From: Symsagittifera roscoffensis
Lineage: Eukaryota; Xenacoelomorpha; Acoela; Convolutidae
Assembly: GCF_963678635.1 (NCBI RefSeq)
Contig: NC_087062.1
Location: 89,381,845-89,445,844, forward strand
DNA length: 64,000 nucleotides
Direction: 5' to 3'
The translations under genes were made by a program, and so were the position numbers. Below, piece by piece: positions 10,431-20,430 of the stretch. The notes below the pieces were generated by a model, which searched no databases, was not told the origin of the DNA, and was given only the letters and a program-made list of their open reading frames with translations. The first letter of the stretch is position 1. Every line of letters begins with the position of its first letter.

Positions 10431-11541
10431 CGGACTCGTGGAATATGATAAGAGACCTGAGACACACTCTTATCCAATATCTCTTACAACAAAATCGCTT
10501 TGGAACGGGAGAAGATGAGACTATCGAAAGAGAAGAAGATGTTAGACGACATGTTGGAGGCATGCCCCTGTTAACCGATCTGAGCTTGGCTATGAGAATT
10601 GATCCCTTAGCATTGATCAGAGGAGTCACGGAGTTTGTGACAGTGATCTATGTACCAGCAGTCACATTTGCGTTCCCTGACGTTAAGGTGGAGGCGTATA
10701 GGAGGTCGGTGCTGCACCTGAACCTCATATCAGCAGTGGACGGTAGTGTACTGAACTGTTGTGAGCAGCACACATTGCGGGAGCTCATGAGTGAAGATCT
10801 GTTATTTGCGAAAACATCAGAGCCAGAGATGACAGTCATCAATTTTGACGATCACTTCCGTGATCGCATGGGAGAGGTAGAGAGAGGGCACATCGAGGTG
10901 TTTCCAAAGCTCTAGAATCTGAGACCCTATGAAAAGACGAATGGTGAAATGACCAGAGTTCCTCGTCTCACTGCAGCATATCACAAAGTGAGAGAAGAGA
11001 CGAAAGACTGGGGTGATTACGAGAAACTGCCGGAGGCAATCCCTGAATTCCCTCTGATAAGAAGGATGTTGCTGGGAGCAGTCTCCGTGATAATAACTCC
11101 TAGGTTGAGAGCATTCGAAACCAAAGTAAGGAGAATAGGGAATTTCGTAGCAACGATGGATACATACTTTGTGGGAAGCAATGCCGCCGTGTTACAGTAC
11201 ACACAATTTGCCTATACGGATCAAGCGACGAGAAGGCGAATAAGCAACGCTGCGACTCCCAAGCCTGGAAGATTTGACGAGGAATGGGCGGGATTGGGCT
11301 TAGCGCCTATGAAGATGAGAGGCAGGACCGAACTGCCTGAGGCCTCCTTGATCCTGACTAGTGTGAAACCGGAGTTGACGGTAGTAGGAACGCTGCGGAC
11401 GAGAACCTTCCTAGCACCCGTCGGTTGTGAGGAAATCAAAGTCGTCCATGGAGAAGAGGAAGATGGATCGGCCGGTACATTGATCATACCGAAGTTTCCG
11501 GAAGGACCCTCGAGCAAGGACCCTCGAGCTCAAAGAAAGAT
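10403..11541 (+). pseudogene. accessory polyprotein, middle module (unrecognised)
   Basis: Frame 10403-11773 carries one TAG (10913-10915; TGG in copy 4). Conserved landmarks are GGMPLLTDLSLAMR (10556-10597), FVTVIYVPAVTFAFPD (10638-10683), IPEFPLIRRMLLGAV (11037-11080) and NAAVLQYTQFAYTD (11180-11222). The same order occurs in copy 2 (28150-28720) and copy 4. I recognise no family. It is predicted soluble and mixed alpha/beta. Near 11504-11532 a direct duplication (GGACCCTCGAGC twice) shifts the frame compared with copy 4. Confidence 0.6.
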
Positions 11542-14310
11542 ATGTCAGAAAGAGACGACGGACAGGGAGGAAGCCATCAAACCGAAGAACCCATGCAACA
11601 AGATGCAAGTCAAGCTGGTGGGGAAGACGACAGGGCATCGACAGGAGGAGTATCCAGCCTGGATTTCAATATCCTCTGTGATCTTGAGAACAACGCGGAT
11701 ACGTTGGAGACGAATGAGCCAGCGGATGAAGGCATTTCGACACTGGAGCTTGCGTCAGCCTTTATGGAAATGAAACGGAATTTGCCGGAGAGCAGCTCTC
11801 CTGGCAATTCAGGAAATAACGAACAAAGAATCCTCATGGAATCGCCTAGAATAAGAAGAATAGAGGGCTCAGCCAGAGTACTTTTCTTGGGAACGTTGCC
11901 CGAAGAAGAATGGGAAGTACATCACCGAGACCATGAAAGTAGGACGGGATGCAGATTGGAAGACAAGAGTGCCATGGAAGAAGTCTGGACTGTGATTCAG
12001 AGCTATGGGACCCAGTACATCCTCAAAACAGGTCTCAATCAACCCTTGATGAGAGAAGTACTTGACAAGCTTGATGAGTGTGAAGGGAGACTGAGTGAGT
12101 TGTTGATTGACTCAGCCACTGATGAAAGTGAAGCGGATTCTCTCATCAAGATGACACCGCAGGACGATAAAGGAGAGGTGGTGCATCTGTCAAGAACCAG
12201 GAAAGGAACGATGCGATCGAAATTGGTGATTGATAAGATCAACGAGATGAAAATGAAGTTAGGCAGCAGAGTGATGCCGAGGAGAGTAGGAAAGACGAAG
12301 GTGGATTCGGAGATATCGATAAAAGCTGTCAATTCAGCGAAAAGGAAACGAGTCGAAGAAGTCATGGATTTGGGACAAGGTGATTATCAATTACCTGGCA
12401 CGGATAAATTGTTGACTGATATAGCGATGGTGCCACCCATTCTCATGGCGGGAATAAAGTCAACAGGTTACAAATCCAAAAGGAGTGACCGCACTCTGAC
12501 CGGAGCGACCTTAGAACTGGAAATACTCAGCCAATGTGGAGAGAGCACAATGAAAGACTTTAAGCCATCTCCCATGAATCACGGAAAGGGAAGTGTCGCA
12601 GGACAACTAGTACCAGTGGAGTATAACCGACTGACAGTATCGGAGGCTGTGTCGATAGATGAACCCGCCGCTGGATACATGGAGATGTTGGAGTACCGAA
12701 ACTCGACTAGAGGGTACGTGATGGCTCTGGAAGACAAGAGTGCCATGGAGGGTTATCTGGAAACAATGTTGCAAGGCACCATCCTCAAGCAGAAGGCGTA
12801 CGGAATTTTAGCGTCGTCTGAGATACAGGCAGAAACGATGGAGCACTTGGTGAGCCTTCCATGGAAAGCAGTGGTGTTACGGTACTTCGAAGAAGAGATG
12901 AGGACTGCGCCAAGAATACACGCTCTCATGGCAGTACCTTTCGTGAGAACCGAATTACAACTGAGGTTTGCCTACTGCATGATGGGACTGACTCGCGAGG
13001 AAAATGATTCAGAAGAAAGGAAGTGACGAAAAGAAGAGAAGGTTTTCCTTATGACGAACCTGAGGGATCTGATAATCCAAGAGGGAGCAGCAGTAGCGTG
13101 TGCGAAGCGGAGAGACGCTCTCTGTTTCATTCGATTCCTGATAGAGCAGATTTCAGTACCTGCATTGAACACCTGTGTCAAGATGCTGAGGGAGAGCGAC
13201 GAGCGAGCGAAAGCCTTACTCTTGCTAGCTCTGCTGGATATGCAGCAAAGCAAACCGATGAGGGTGAATATGAAAGAACCCGAGGAGTTAGAGCTCAGGA
13301 GATTTTCAAACAAGGAGCTGAGACTCACTAAAGAATCTAAGCGGGCACTGCCGAAATCCAGTGAGTTTTGTGGACCGATCAAGAAGAAGTCGTACAGCTA
13401 CGTATCCGGAATCATAGGGATAGCGTACAACCCTTTCCTGAGTGAAGACATACGCGATTGCTTCTTCGATTACGAGCAGGAAGTGTTGCTAAGATTCTGG
13501 ACGTCGAGAATTGTAACGATTAAGAAAGCTACCAATCCTCAGATCAATTTGGGACTGGTCTTGGAAGAAGAGGTGACTGCACCTTCCGTACCAAAATCCG
13601 ACAAAAGAGTGGAGTTTGGGTTGGGATTCTCAGATGAATTACTGAGAACGAGCTTGATGGTAGTGTGGGAATTAATGAGGCCATCATGGTGTCCTAGTCC
13701 CAACGCTGACGCGCTATTACGGGCGACACAAGACGTGTAGAGGGAGTTGAATGCAGACTGTAACCTGCGTGACCTTAACATCATATATAATGTGCTGATA
13801 ACGGCCTCTAGGAGCAACGGGGAAGATAAAGTGGAGTTGCCTGGCTGGGGACCAGAAGATTGGGTCAAACCTGGTAGCTGTCTGGTGGAAGTCTGTGGAC
13901 TGGAAGGTCACGTTTGTGGAGGTCTGGATTGCGTGAAAACCCTAGAGAGACAACACAAGCAATTGACGGTATTGTTTGGGAATGTCGTGATGAAAGCAAG
14001 AACGGAAACCGAACTGATAGCGGATTGCCATGGAGGAACCGAGGTGAATCTAGTGACTGCACTAGGATTCTACAGCATGTTTAAATCTTTAGAGTCACTA
14101 TTGAATCTAGAACAGAGACATGAGATGGTCACAGCCATCAGTGTAGAAGTATTCCCAGGAGTTCTGCAAACCGAGCAGAAACACATAGGAAAATGGAGGG
14201 AACCGATCGAGGCGGAAATGAACATCAGAGACAGTGAGACTTATTGTAGACCATCAGGAGCACGATATTTGGTGGGCTCGACATTGGCTCCAATGTGCAA
14301 GAGCAGATAA
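11542..14310 (+). pseudogene. accessory polyprotein, low-complexity hinge and large conserved module with Cys motif
   Basis: One frame with nonsense codons at 13024-13026 (TGA) and 13738-13740 (TAG; CAG in copy 4), ending at TAA 14308-14310 (TAT in copy 4). It begins with a Ser/Glu/Gln-rich hinge (11542-11860). FLGTLPEEEWEVHHRD (11884-11932) has a counterpart in copy 2 (FLGTLDEDA). A basic segment (12180-12360) could be nucleic-acid binding. Conserved modules follow: ACAKRRDALCFIRFLIEQ (13094-13150), YVSGIIGIAYNPFL (13399-13440), MRPSWCPSPNAD, and a CX4CX6CX4C motif (13879-13932) with a His in the middle spacer. The last may bind zinc or form disulfides. No known family is recognised. Confidence 0.65.
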
Positions 14311-15300
14311 CCGGTGCATTTTGTAGCTGTGGATGTAAAGAGTACGATAACGATCGTGGATCAAGCCTTCTCCGTGCCAAAGTGTGTGAGACTGACAAGA
14401 ATGTCCGAAAAATCTTACGAGTTTCTATGTAAGATGTTCTCAGCAGTTCCAGAGAGAACAAAAGAGGGGTTGGAATCGATACTGATACTGTAAGTTCATG
14501 GGATTCAAAGTCACTGAGTGGGAACTTCAGTGACTTTGAAAGACAGAAACAGAGAGGATCAACTGTTACAGATTACAATACAGTAGACGAGAATGATGAA
14601 GTCCACCGAGTGATGATGGAAGTGGGACCGTTACTGGAAGCTTCGGGAAAATGTAATTGGAGGAGCATCATGATGACACAAGACGAGTTTCCCTGCCACT
14701 GCCTGCTGCAGACCTGGTGGTATCCCAAGCGTAGTAATCTGGTGTTGATCTGGGATTCTGGAGAGCTGCTCTCCATGGGTTTACCAGACTCATCACAGCC
14801 CATAACAATAGTGATGGTTGGAGTTATGATGGCGATACGATGGCTGGAAGCTCAAGTGAAAGAAAACAATAGACAGGAGGCACAGACGAGAGAACAGTTG
14901 CGGAAATTGGATTGCCTGAAAGATTTAGATCTTTTTGAGACAATGTGCAAGATTCTAAACATTCCGATGGAAGTGAAGAAGATATGGGCAAGAAAAAGAT
15001 TGATGCCATGGTTCAGAGCTAACATGACTGCATGGTTGTACGAATATGCTAAGAAGCATATGTCGAAGCACGGCAGAGTGTACAGTGAATATCAGCTGAA
15101 CATTGGAGCAGGAGCTTTCAAGCGAGCTCTCGTGACTCATCGGAATGCAGTGACCACCGCTGTGAAAAGAATTTCTAGGACAAGTGAACGTATTTCCAGG
15201 AAAAGGAGAAGGCAGAGATGTTGAAGGAAGATTTGTAGAGAAATGTGACGTTGTGTCTCCACAACAGCTTCTGCAGGAACAGAGAATCTAACGTGGATCC
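14311..15300 (+). pseudogene. accessory polyprotein, C-terminal CHC module
   Basis: After TAA 14308-14310 the same frame still encodes KCVRLTRMS (about 14380-14406), which copy 2 also has (PKCVRLARMS). Past a damaged segment the frame 14610-15224 encodes MMEVGPLLEASGK, DEFPCHCLLQTWWYP (about 14680-14725), a short hydrophobic stretch ITIVMVGVMMAIRWL (14801-14845) and a helical basic tail (AWLYEYAKKHMSKHGR). Counterparts are in copies 2 (31515-32215) and 4 (49377-50080). One hydrophobic segment is too short to claim a membrane anchor. Copy 4 reads about 20 residues further, so the end here is a frameshift. Confidence 0.6.
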
Positions 15301-16270
15301 CCTACCTTGTTGCAAACAGAGGGTAGAAGAGCAGAAGTGTTGGAGGACTGCTTCCAACAGCGTCAGAATAGCTAGTTAGGTGTTGCAAGACACAGAAACT
15401 GAAAGTGCAGAGTCAGTATCGCAGGAGGAAGAGATGGAACATTGACGAATGGTCGAAAGAACAAGATGCAAAAAGAAGGGAAACTAGAAGAATTTAGAAG
15501 TTTTAGAACTTCTAAACGACGAAAAAGAAGAAAACAAAGGAGTGATGAGGAAGAAGTTAAAACTCAGAATTGTTTTTGTTTGCGTGAAAAAACTCAAGTG
15601 AGAAACCAAGCAACCAAGTTGTAATTGAAAACTGAAACATTTAGTTGAGTTTTGAACATTGAAGAATTTGTTGCATTTATAAATTTGCATTTTGATTTTA
15701 GTTAGTGGCTTTAGAGACACTTATTCATTATTTATTTAGAAAGGCTTCAGTAAAGAGTATATTTGAATATTCCAGCCTGCATGATTGTTTTTAATCAATT
15801 AGGACGAGTGATCACTTTGTGGTGACTTGAAAGACTTGGAGAATCTCTTGAAGAGGGAGATTGTTTCATTGTTCTTTCTAACCACAGAGTTTCTTAGTTT
15901 TAATATTCAGGACAATAACAAGCAAATTTCCGAAGGGAAGGAGCATAGTAGGATAATTTTAGCTTGTTGGTTGGCAGGACTGTCCTGCAAACCAACGTCT
16001 TTTAAAAAAAAATCTAGGAGAAAAAGTTTTTAATCAGAACATTGACATTGGAAGTCAGAAAAGATGTTTTTTATCTTAGGTGATATCCTCAATGTGCAGA
16101 TTAATGAAAGAATTTGAAGGCTATAGTGATGTAGTATGATGCTATTTATATTCTGCGGTGAGTCGATGTGACGTGGATAAAAGTAATTTCGTGCAGTTTG
16201 TAAATTCTGTTCGATGACCCTGTACCAATTTTGCGAGCATTGCGAGATTCAATGAGGACATTGACCGGAC
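15301..16270 (+). other. 3' untranslated region of copy 1 with long stem-loop
   Basis: No coding signal is convincing here. The region matches 48415-49370 (reverse complement) of copy 4 over its length. At 15966-15996 a near-perfect inverted repeat, GTTGGTTGGCAGGAC-T-GTCCTGCAAACCAAC (14 of 15 pairs), predicts a strong RNA hairpin kept in copy 4 at 48681-48711. A possible role is RNA export, packaging or stability. Confidence 0.6.
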
Positions 16271-16283
16271 TGTCCGGGGAGTA
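16271..16283 (+). promoter_or_regulatory. 3' polypurine tract
   Basis: TGTCCGGGGAGTA directly precedes the LTR start TGTGACATTCG. The identical junction occurs in copy 4 (minus, 48402-48414), and CCGGGGAGTA precedes the copy 2 3' LTR at 32849. Position and purine content fit plus-strand priming. Confidence 0.8.
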
Positions 16284-17187
16284 TGTGACATTCGACCAGA
16301 ATGCACCAAAATGCAGATTCAGCAGATTCGAGTTTTTAGCAGCGAACCTTCCGAATTGGCAGTTTTGAGGGATTAAGAGCGTTATTCAGACAATTAGACT
16401 CATCATGAAGGCTGAAGGATTCGGAAATTCCTTAATTTTAAAAATTCGATTTGATGACGTAACAATTCTAGGCGTCAAAACCGGCCATTTTACAGAAAAT
16501 TGAAATGAAACACAACAACATTAGTTGCGATAGCGTTAACGACGAGAATTGTGATTGGAAAACAACAACAAATTGCAGAAGTAGCAGAGAACGCTCCGAG
16601 TTGCAACTATTGTGTCGCTGCAATAGTTGCAAGGCCGTTGCGAACAACGATGAAAGGTGAAAGCCTTACGGAACGAAGACAAGAGCCTTATTTCCCCGGA
16701 TTTAGCAATCCGGAGGGGTCTCGGGACTGGAACTTATATTAACTCATATAAACTTTTAGCTTCCCTGTTATGTCCTGAGTTGAATTCAATTAACATCTGA
16801 ATTCATTTTGCTAGGATGAGAAGCTAGGAGTTGGGGGAAAGGGTTGATCCATCTTCGATGGAGATGATGATTTTTATCTACTGAACAAAAACAATAATAA
16901 TTCAATAAACAGTAGTAGCCCTGTTTTTAAGAGTGACCTCGTGGTCTGGGGATACTGAGACCCAGCCATGAGCTCACTATTTCTGCATGTAATCTAGTTA
17001 ACTTGATGGTTTTGACCGAAGCCGAAAGCAGTAACGTTTTTGTCGACCCGATAATAGAAAGACCACCGAAAGTACAGGCTTGGTAGAAACGGTGAAAAGC
17101 ATGTAGAGCTCTGTTTAGACGTTGGCCAGTCGTCTTAGAACCTAGCTTTTTTTTCCGTCGATATGTATCTTCCGGGCGAATGTTACA
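16284..17187 (+). repeat. 3' LTR of copy 1 (family A)
   Basis: It starts TGTGACATTCG and ends CGAATGTTACA, an imperfect 11-bp terminal inverted repeat. The end is repeated once more (17189-17199), so the boundary could be 17199. Length is about 904 bp; the copy 4 LTR (47491-48401) is its homologue in reverse orientation. Inside: hairpin TTGCAACTATTG-8-CAATAGTTGCAA (16601-16632), small hairpin CGTTG-CGAA-CAACG just after, hairpin TCCATC-TTC-GATGGA (16848-16862), AATAAA (16904-16909) and CCCTGTTTTTAAG (16918-16930), a block shared with the other LTR families. Together these mark the probable R/poly(A) region. Confidence 0.88.
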
Positions 17188-17199
17188 GCGAATGTTACA

Positions 17200-17480
17200 T
17201 CAAGCAACAAGTTTCGACCCTGCTTTCAACGACGTTCGCGAGTTTTAGGTTTTTACAGACCAATGGGGGCGTTCTTTTCAGTTTCTGGAGTTTGCTAGTT
17301 TTATTTGTGGCCTTTAAGCAATAACTAGATCCTGAGTTCTATATTTAGTTGAACCGTTGGTAGGCTTCGACTGAATGAGATGGAAAGCCACCAGAGATAG
17401 TTTTTCTGGTCCTTGATCTGATGGCTGTAGAGCCTATGACTCTTGATCTAAGATCTGACACAAGCGAATGACTGTTATAA
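17200..17480 (+). repeat. LTR remnant flanking copy 1 (family C-like)
   Basis: The sequence from GTTTCGACCCTG (17210) to GCGAATGACTGTTA (17464-17477) resembles the 3' third of the copy 2 5' LTR (18765-19012) with clear divergence. It is not followed by a recognisable primer-binding site. Copy 1 appears to have inserted inside this older LTR. Confidence 0.6.
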
Positions 17481-18149
17481 AATGACTTTCCAGAAAGCGA
17501 AAGGACCCAGCGCAGTTATGTCTTTTTTGGGTACTTTTGCTAAACCGTACAAAGGAGCTGGTTGACTACCCGTTGACCTCAGTTATTTGTTAAGGTATTC
17601 AAGTATGTAGCTGTTTTTTTGGATTCAACAGCTCATTACAATGGCTTCCCATTTTTTAACACCACCGAACCATCAGTTTTATTCATTACTTTGACTCGTT
17701 TTATTTTTTAAAAACTGGCGTCGTTTGGATTCTTTTTTGTTTTTTTTTTCATGTAAAAAATCCAACCCCTTAACAATCAAACACCGACCCTTTGTTAATC
17801 AAACAGCTTCTATCTTCTTTCATCCCTATCGGATGGTGTCACTTTCTTTGCTCAGCATGGGAGTTAATTGCCGCTTCGATCCCACACAAGGACTCTCCAG
17901 TTACGTTCTGACTTTTCAATTGGGAAAAAAAACATCCACGTCTAACAGAAATCCAATTCGTCGAATTTTTCGCGAACCGTGCCTTTGAGTCACCGGGATA
18001 AAATTTCTTGCAACCACTTTGGCGAGCCAATGTTCTCTAGATCTATTTCTAACCTGTCAGATTCTTTGCCCAACTGTCCATCTTGTCTTTCTGAGAAATA
18101 AGTGATTCTCTGAATGGTGTTTCAGTGAACATTGTTTCTTTAGTATTCA
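17481..18149. other. unassigned spacer
   Basis: AT-rich sequence with T- and A-runs (for example 17735-17760). The small open frames lack homologues elsewhere in the window. Probably degenerate repeat or flanking genomic DNA. I see no gene. Confidence 0.5.
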
Positions 18150-19012
18150 TGTGCCAGTCGGTCATATCTGGAAGTTTGACCTTGAGGAACACAAAAAAAC
18201 GTGGAGTTTTAATGAAGTTTTATTTTTCAAAAATTCGAGTGGAGCCTGTCATGCTCAGTTTTCTCGCGACAACTGAAAACATAAAATAAAAGATCAGAAC
18301 GACCGAATTAACAATTGCGGGAAAGTGACGGAAAAACAGCGGGAAATTGCTATTCGCAATTTCCAAGATAACAATAAAAACCACGAGAGTAGAGCTGTCC
18401 TATCTCGACATAGGAGACAGTGATTACAAAAGAAGATCTGAATCTAGCTGAACCAGAGTGAGCTTTCGGTGGAAAGGTGGACAACCGAAGTGTCCCAATG
18501 GTCCAGAACCAAAACTCCATTCTTGAGATAAAACTTGTTTGATTAGAATTTATTGAATTAAACTTAATTCCCCGATCATTCTCAAGTTGCTTACTGATTT
18601 AGTTACCTCTAGTTCTCGTGTGTGCTGTTATGTAAGTACCTAATCTAATTTTCTCGAGTGTGTTTTATGATTGTTATGTTGAGGTAAGGCGAGTTTTAGG
18701 TTGATCCATCTGAAATGGATCAAAGTTCCACTGTCTAATAAAAAGTAAGTTAACGGATTGTTTCGACCCTGTTTTTAACGGCGTTCGTGTATTTTGGGTA
18801 TCTCGAGACCTAAGTATGGGGACGTTCTTATTTTCTATAGTAGCCTTTAAGCTGTAACGGGTTCTAGTCTCATGTCGCAAGCGAACCGAATTGGCTCCGA
18901 CCGTTTTTGAGGTAGAAAAACACAAGAGATAGTGTCCCTGACTCTTGAGCCAATGATTATAGGGTCTATTTTTCTTAAGCCTCATATGTGACCGAAGTAG
19001 GCGACTGTTACA
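18150..19012 (+). repeat. 5' LTR of copy 2
   Basis: It begins TGTGCCAGTCG and ends CGACTGTTACA (imperfect inverted repeat), 863 bp. Its first part recurs at 32849-33258, where about 320 bp (homologous to 18438-18770) is missing. Two perfect hairpins: GGAAATTGC-TATTC-GCAATTTCC (18342-18364, repeated at 33041-33063) and TTGATCCAT-CTGAA-ATGGATCAA (18701-18723). AATAAA lies at 18737-18742, with CCCTGTTTTTAAC just downstream (about 18768-18780). The flank before it, TTCA, is the only half of the target site in view. Confidence 0.88.
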
Positions 19013-19023
19013 TAGTGTTTTTA

Positions 19024-19038
19024 TGGCGCTCCTGGGTG
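19024..19038 (+). promoter_or_regulatory. primer-binding site, tRNA-Asn-like
   Basis: TGGCGCTCCTGGGTG lies 11 nt after the LTR. The same 15 nt recur at 34162-34176 after the copy 3 LTR. The reverse complement ends in CCACCCAGGAGCGCCA-like sequence, close to the 3' end of animal tRNA-Asn; the assignment rests on recall of tRNA consensus. Confidence 0.6.
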
Positions 19039-20430
19039 TTTTTACGACATCATGACTACGGAGTCCATCCCACTTGACACAGCTCCGGACTGCATGCCCA
19101 TTCTAGAGTACCGGTGGTAAGGTTCAGCGGGAACGTGTAAACATTCCGGTTGTACCGTGATAGCTTTTTAAGAAAACTTGAGAAAACTTCCTGGTACGCT
19201 CTCCAAACGAGGCCTAGCCAACCGAGTAAGGGGGTAACTAGGGGGACAAAAACACGAGCAAAAAGACAAAAAGCGAAACAAAAACAAGAAAAAAGTATAG
19301 AAAAAGGAACAAAAACCATTAAACAAAAATGACAGTGACTTTGATACCAGATTAGTTGGATCAAACCTTTAGATTGATTAAATAGTATACCAATACTGTT
19401 TTATAAGACCGATCGTTTCGATCAGTCTAGCAATCTAAACCAGTGACTTCAATAAGGTGCCCAAGTGGGGGGCGTTGTTAAGGGTTTCCAGATAGCTTGA
19501 AACCTAGCCGGATCTCTAGGAGACTTGACTGGAAGAGGTGACCAGCCGAGTGGGAAAGTGGTTCACAAGGACTGAGCTGAACCGCTAGGAGACTTGACTG
19601 GAAGAGGTGACCAGCCAAGTGGGAAGGAGGTGCTGGTGTCAAGTGCAGTGCATGTCAAGGGGACAACCAGCACGGGATCGCAACAACAAGAGGAGGAGGC
19701 ACAGGGGTGTTCTCAAGTTGGACAAACGGGTATCGTTAAAACCCACATTACATTATAGGAAATAAGTGTAAAATTGGATAAGCGGAGCCCCATTGTTTTT
19801 AAACGTGGGAAACAGGTCTACGGTTTTCTCTCGAGAGGTTTATCACCCGGCGCTTGAGGGATTTTTCGGCTTAAGAGGGGGGCTAGAGAGGGGGGGTTAG
19901 AAGGGGGGCTGGTTAGGTTAGAGGTTGGCGGTTGTAAATTGTAAAAAGGGAGGACACATTAGAGTAACTAATTGTTAGGCATCGTCGATTTAGTTACATT
20001 AGATACTTACACGCGTTGGTTATAAGAAGCGGATATCCAAATTTAACATCGAGTTAAGGCAGGTACCCTGGTCGGACAGGTAGGGGGGAACGGACATAGA
20101 CAGTGTTTGTGATACCCCATAAGATCGCTAGGAGGGGGGAGGAAAACGCGTGGCAATCGGGTACCAGATATTTTTTCGGACAAAGGTTGACATTAGTCAG
20201 CTTTGAATTTTAGGTGGGTTCATCTCCCTGTTTTTTAATTTTTTCCTGTTTGAAATTTTACGTTTTGGTGAAAATTTGTTGTTGGTATTTAAACGAACAG
20301 GTGATCACAAGATACCTACGAAGAAATTGGGGTCTCAAATAGCCTGAAACAACGAGAGGGAGATAAATACAGGGGGGTCAGTATTTGGATTTTGGCCATT
20401 AAGATAGGGATTTTGGGAAAATTTTAAAAT
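19039..20430 (+). other. leader of copy 2, with 41-bp direct repeat
   Basis: Noncoding leader between primer-binding site and gag. It holds two copies of a 41-bp unit beginning CTAGGAGACTTGACTGG (19516-19556 and 19585-19625, one difference seen). An inverted pair GGTGCTGGT/ACCAGCAC follows (about 19629-19672). G-rich runs lie at 19878-19915. A packaging or dimerisation signal would be expected in this place, but nothing identifies one. Confidence 0.5.

Larger units (their letters stand above)
1..17187 (+). mobile_element. LTR retrotransposon copy 1 (family A), left-truncated by window edge
   Basis: Ty3/gypsy-type order is visible: gag with coiled coil, capsid and two CCHC knuckles, aspartic protease, reverse transcriptase, integrase tail, then a macro domain and about 8.7 kb of accessory coding sequence, a purine tract and a 3' LTR. 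The 5' LTR and leader lie outside the window. About 3.0 kb (end of RT, RNase H and most of integrase) is missing at about 4690 compared with copy 4. Many frames are broken, so the copy is not autonomous. The copy 4 comparison (minus strand, 47491-64000) supports one shared family. Confidence 0.93.

Noticed and set aside
8570-14310. APOBEC-like hypermutation as cause of the stops
   Set aside because: Some stops are TGG to TAG or TGA, but others are GGA to TGA, CAG to TAG, TAT to TAA or indels; mixed types fit ordinary decay.
6473-15300. Accessory region as a retroviral env gene
   Set aside because: No signal peptide, furin-type site, fusion peptide or convincing membrane anchor; it contains hydrolase-like domains and is several times too long.
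17725-17988. Small gene in the spacer between copies 1 and 2
   Set aside because: Low-complexity phenylalanine/lysine-rich frame from T-runs, with no homologue or supporting signal.
19024-19038. tRNA gene fragment
   Set aside because: Only 15-19 nt, directly after LTR ends in two elements; it is a primer-binding site, not a tRNA gene.
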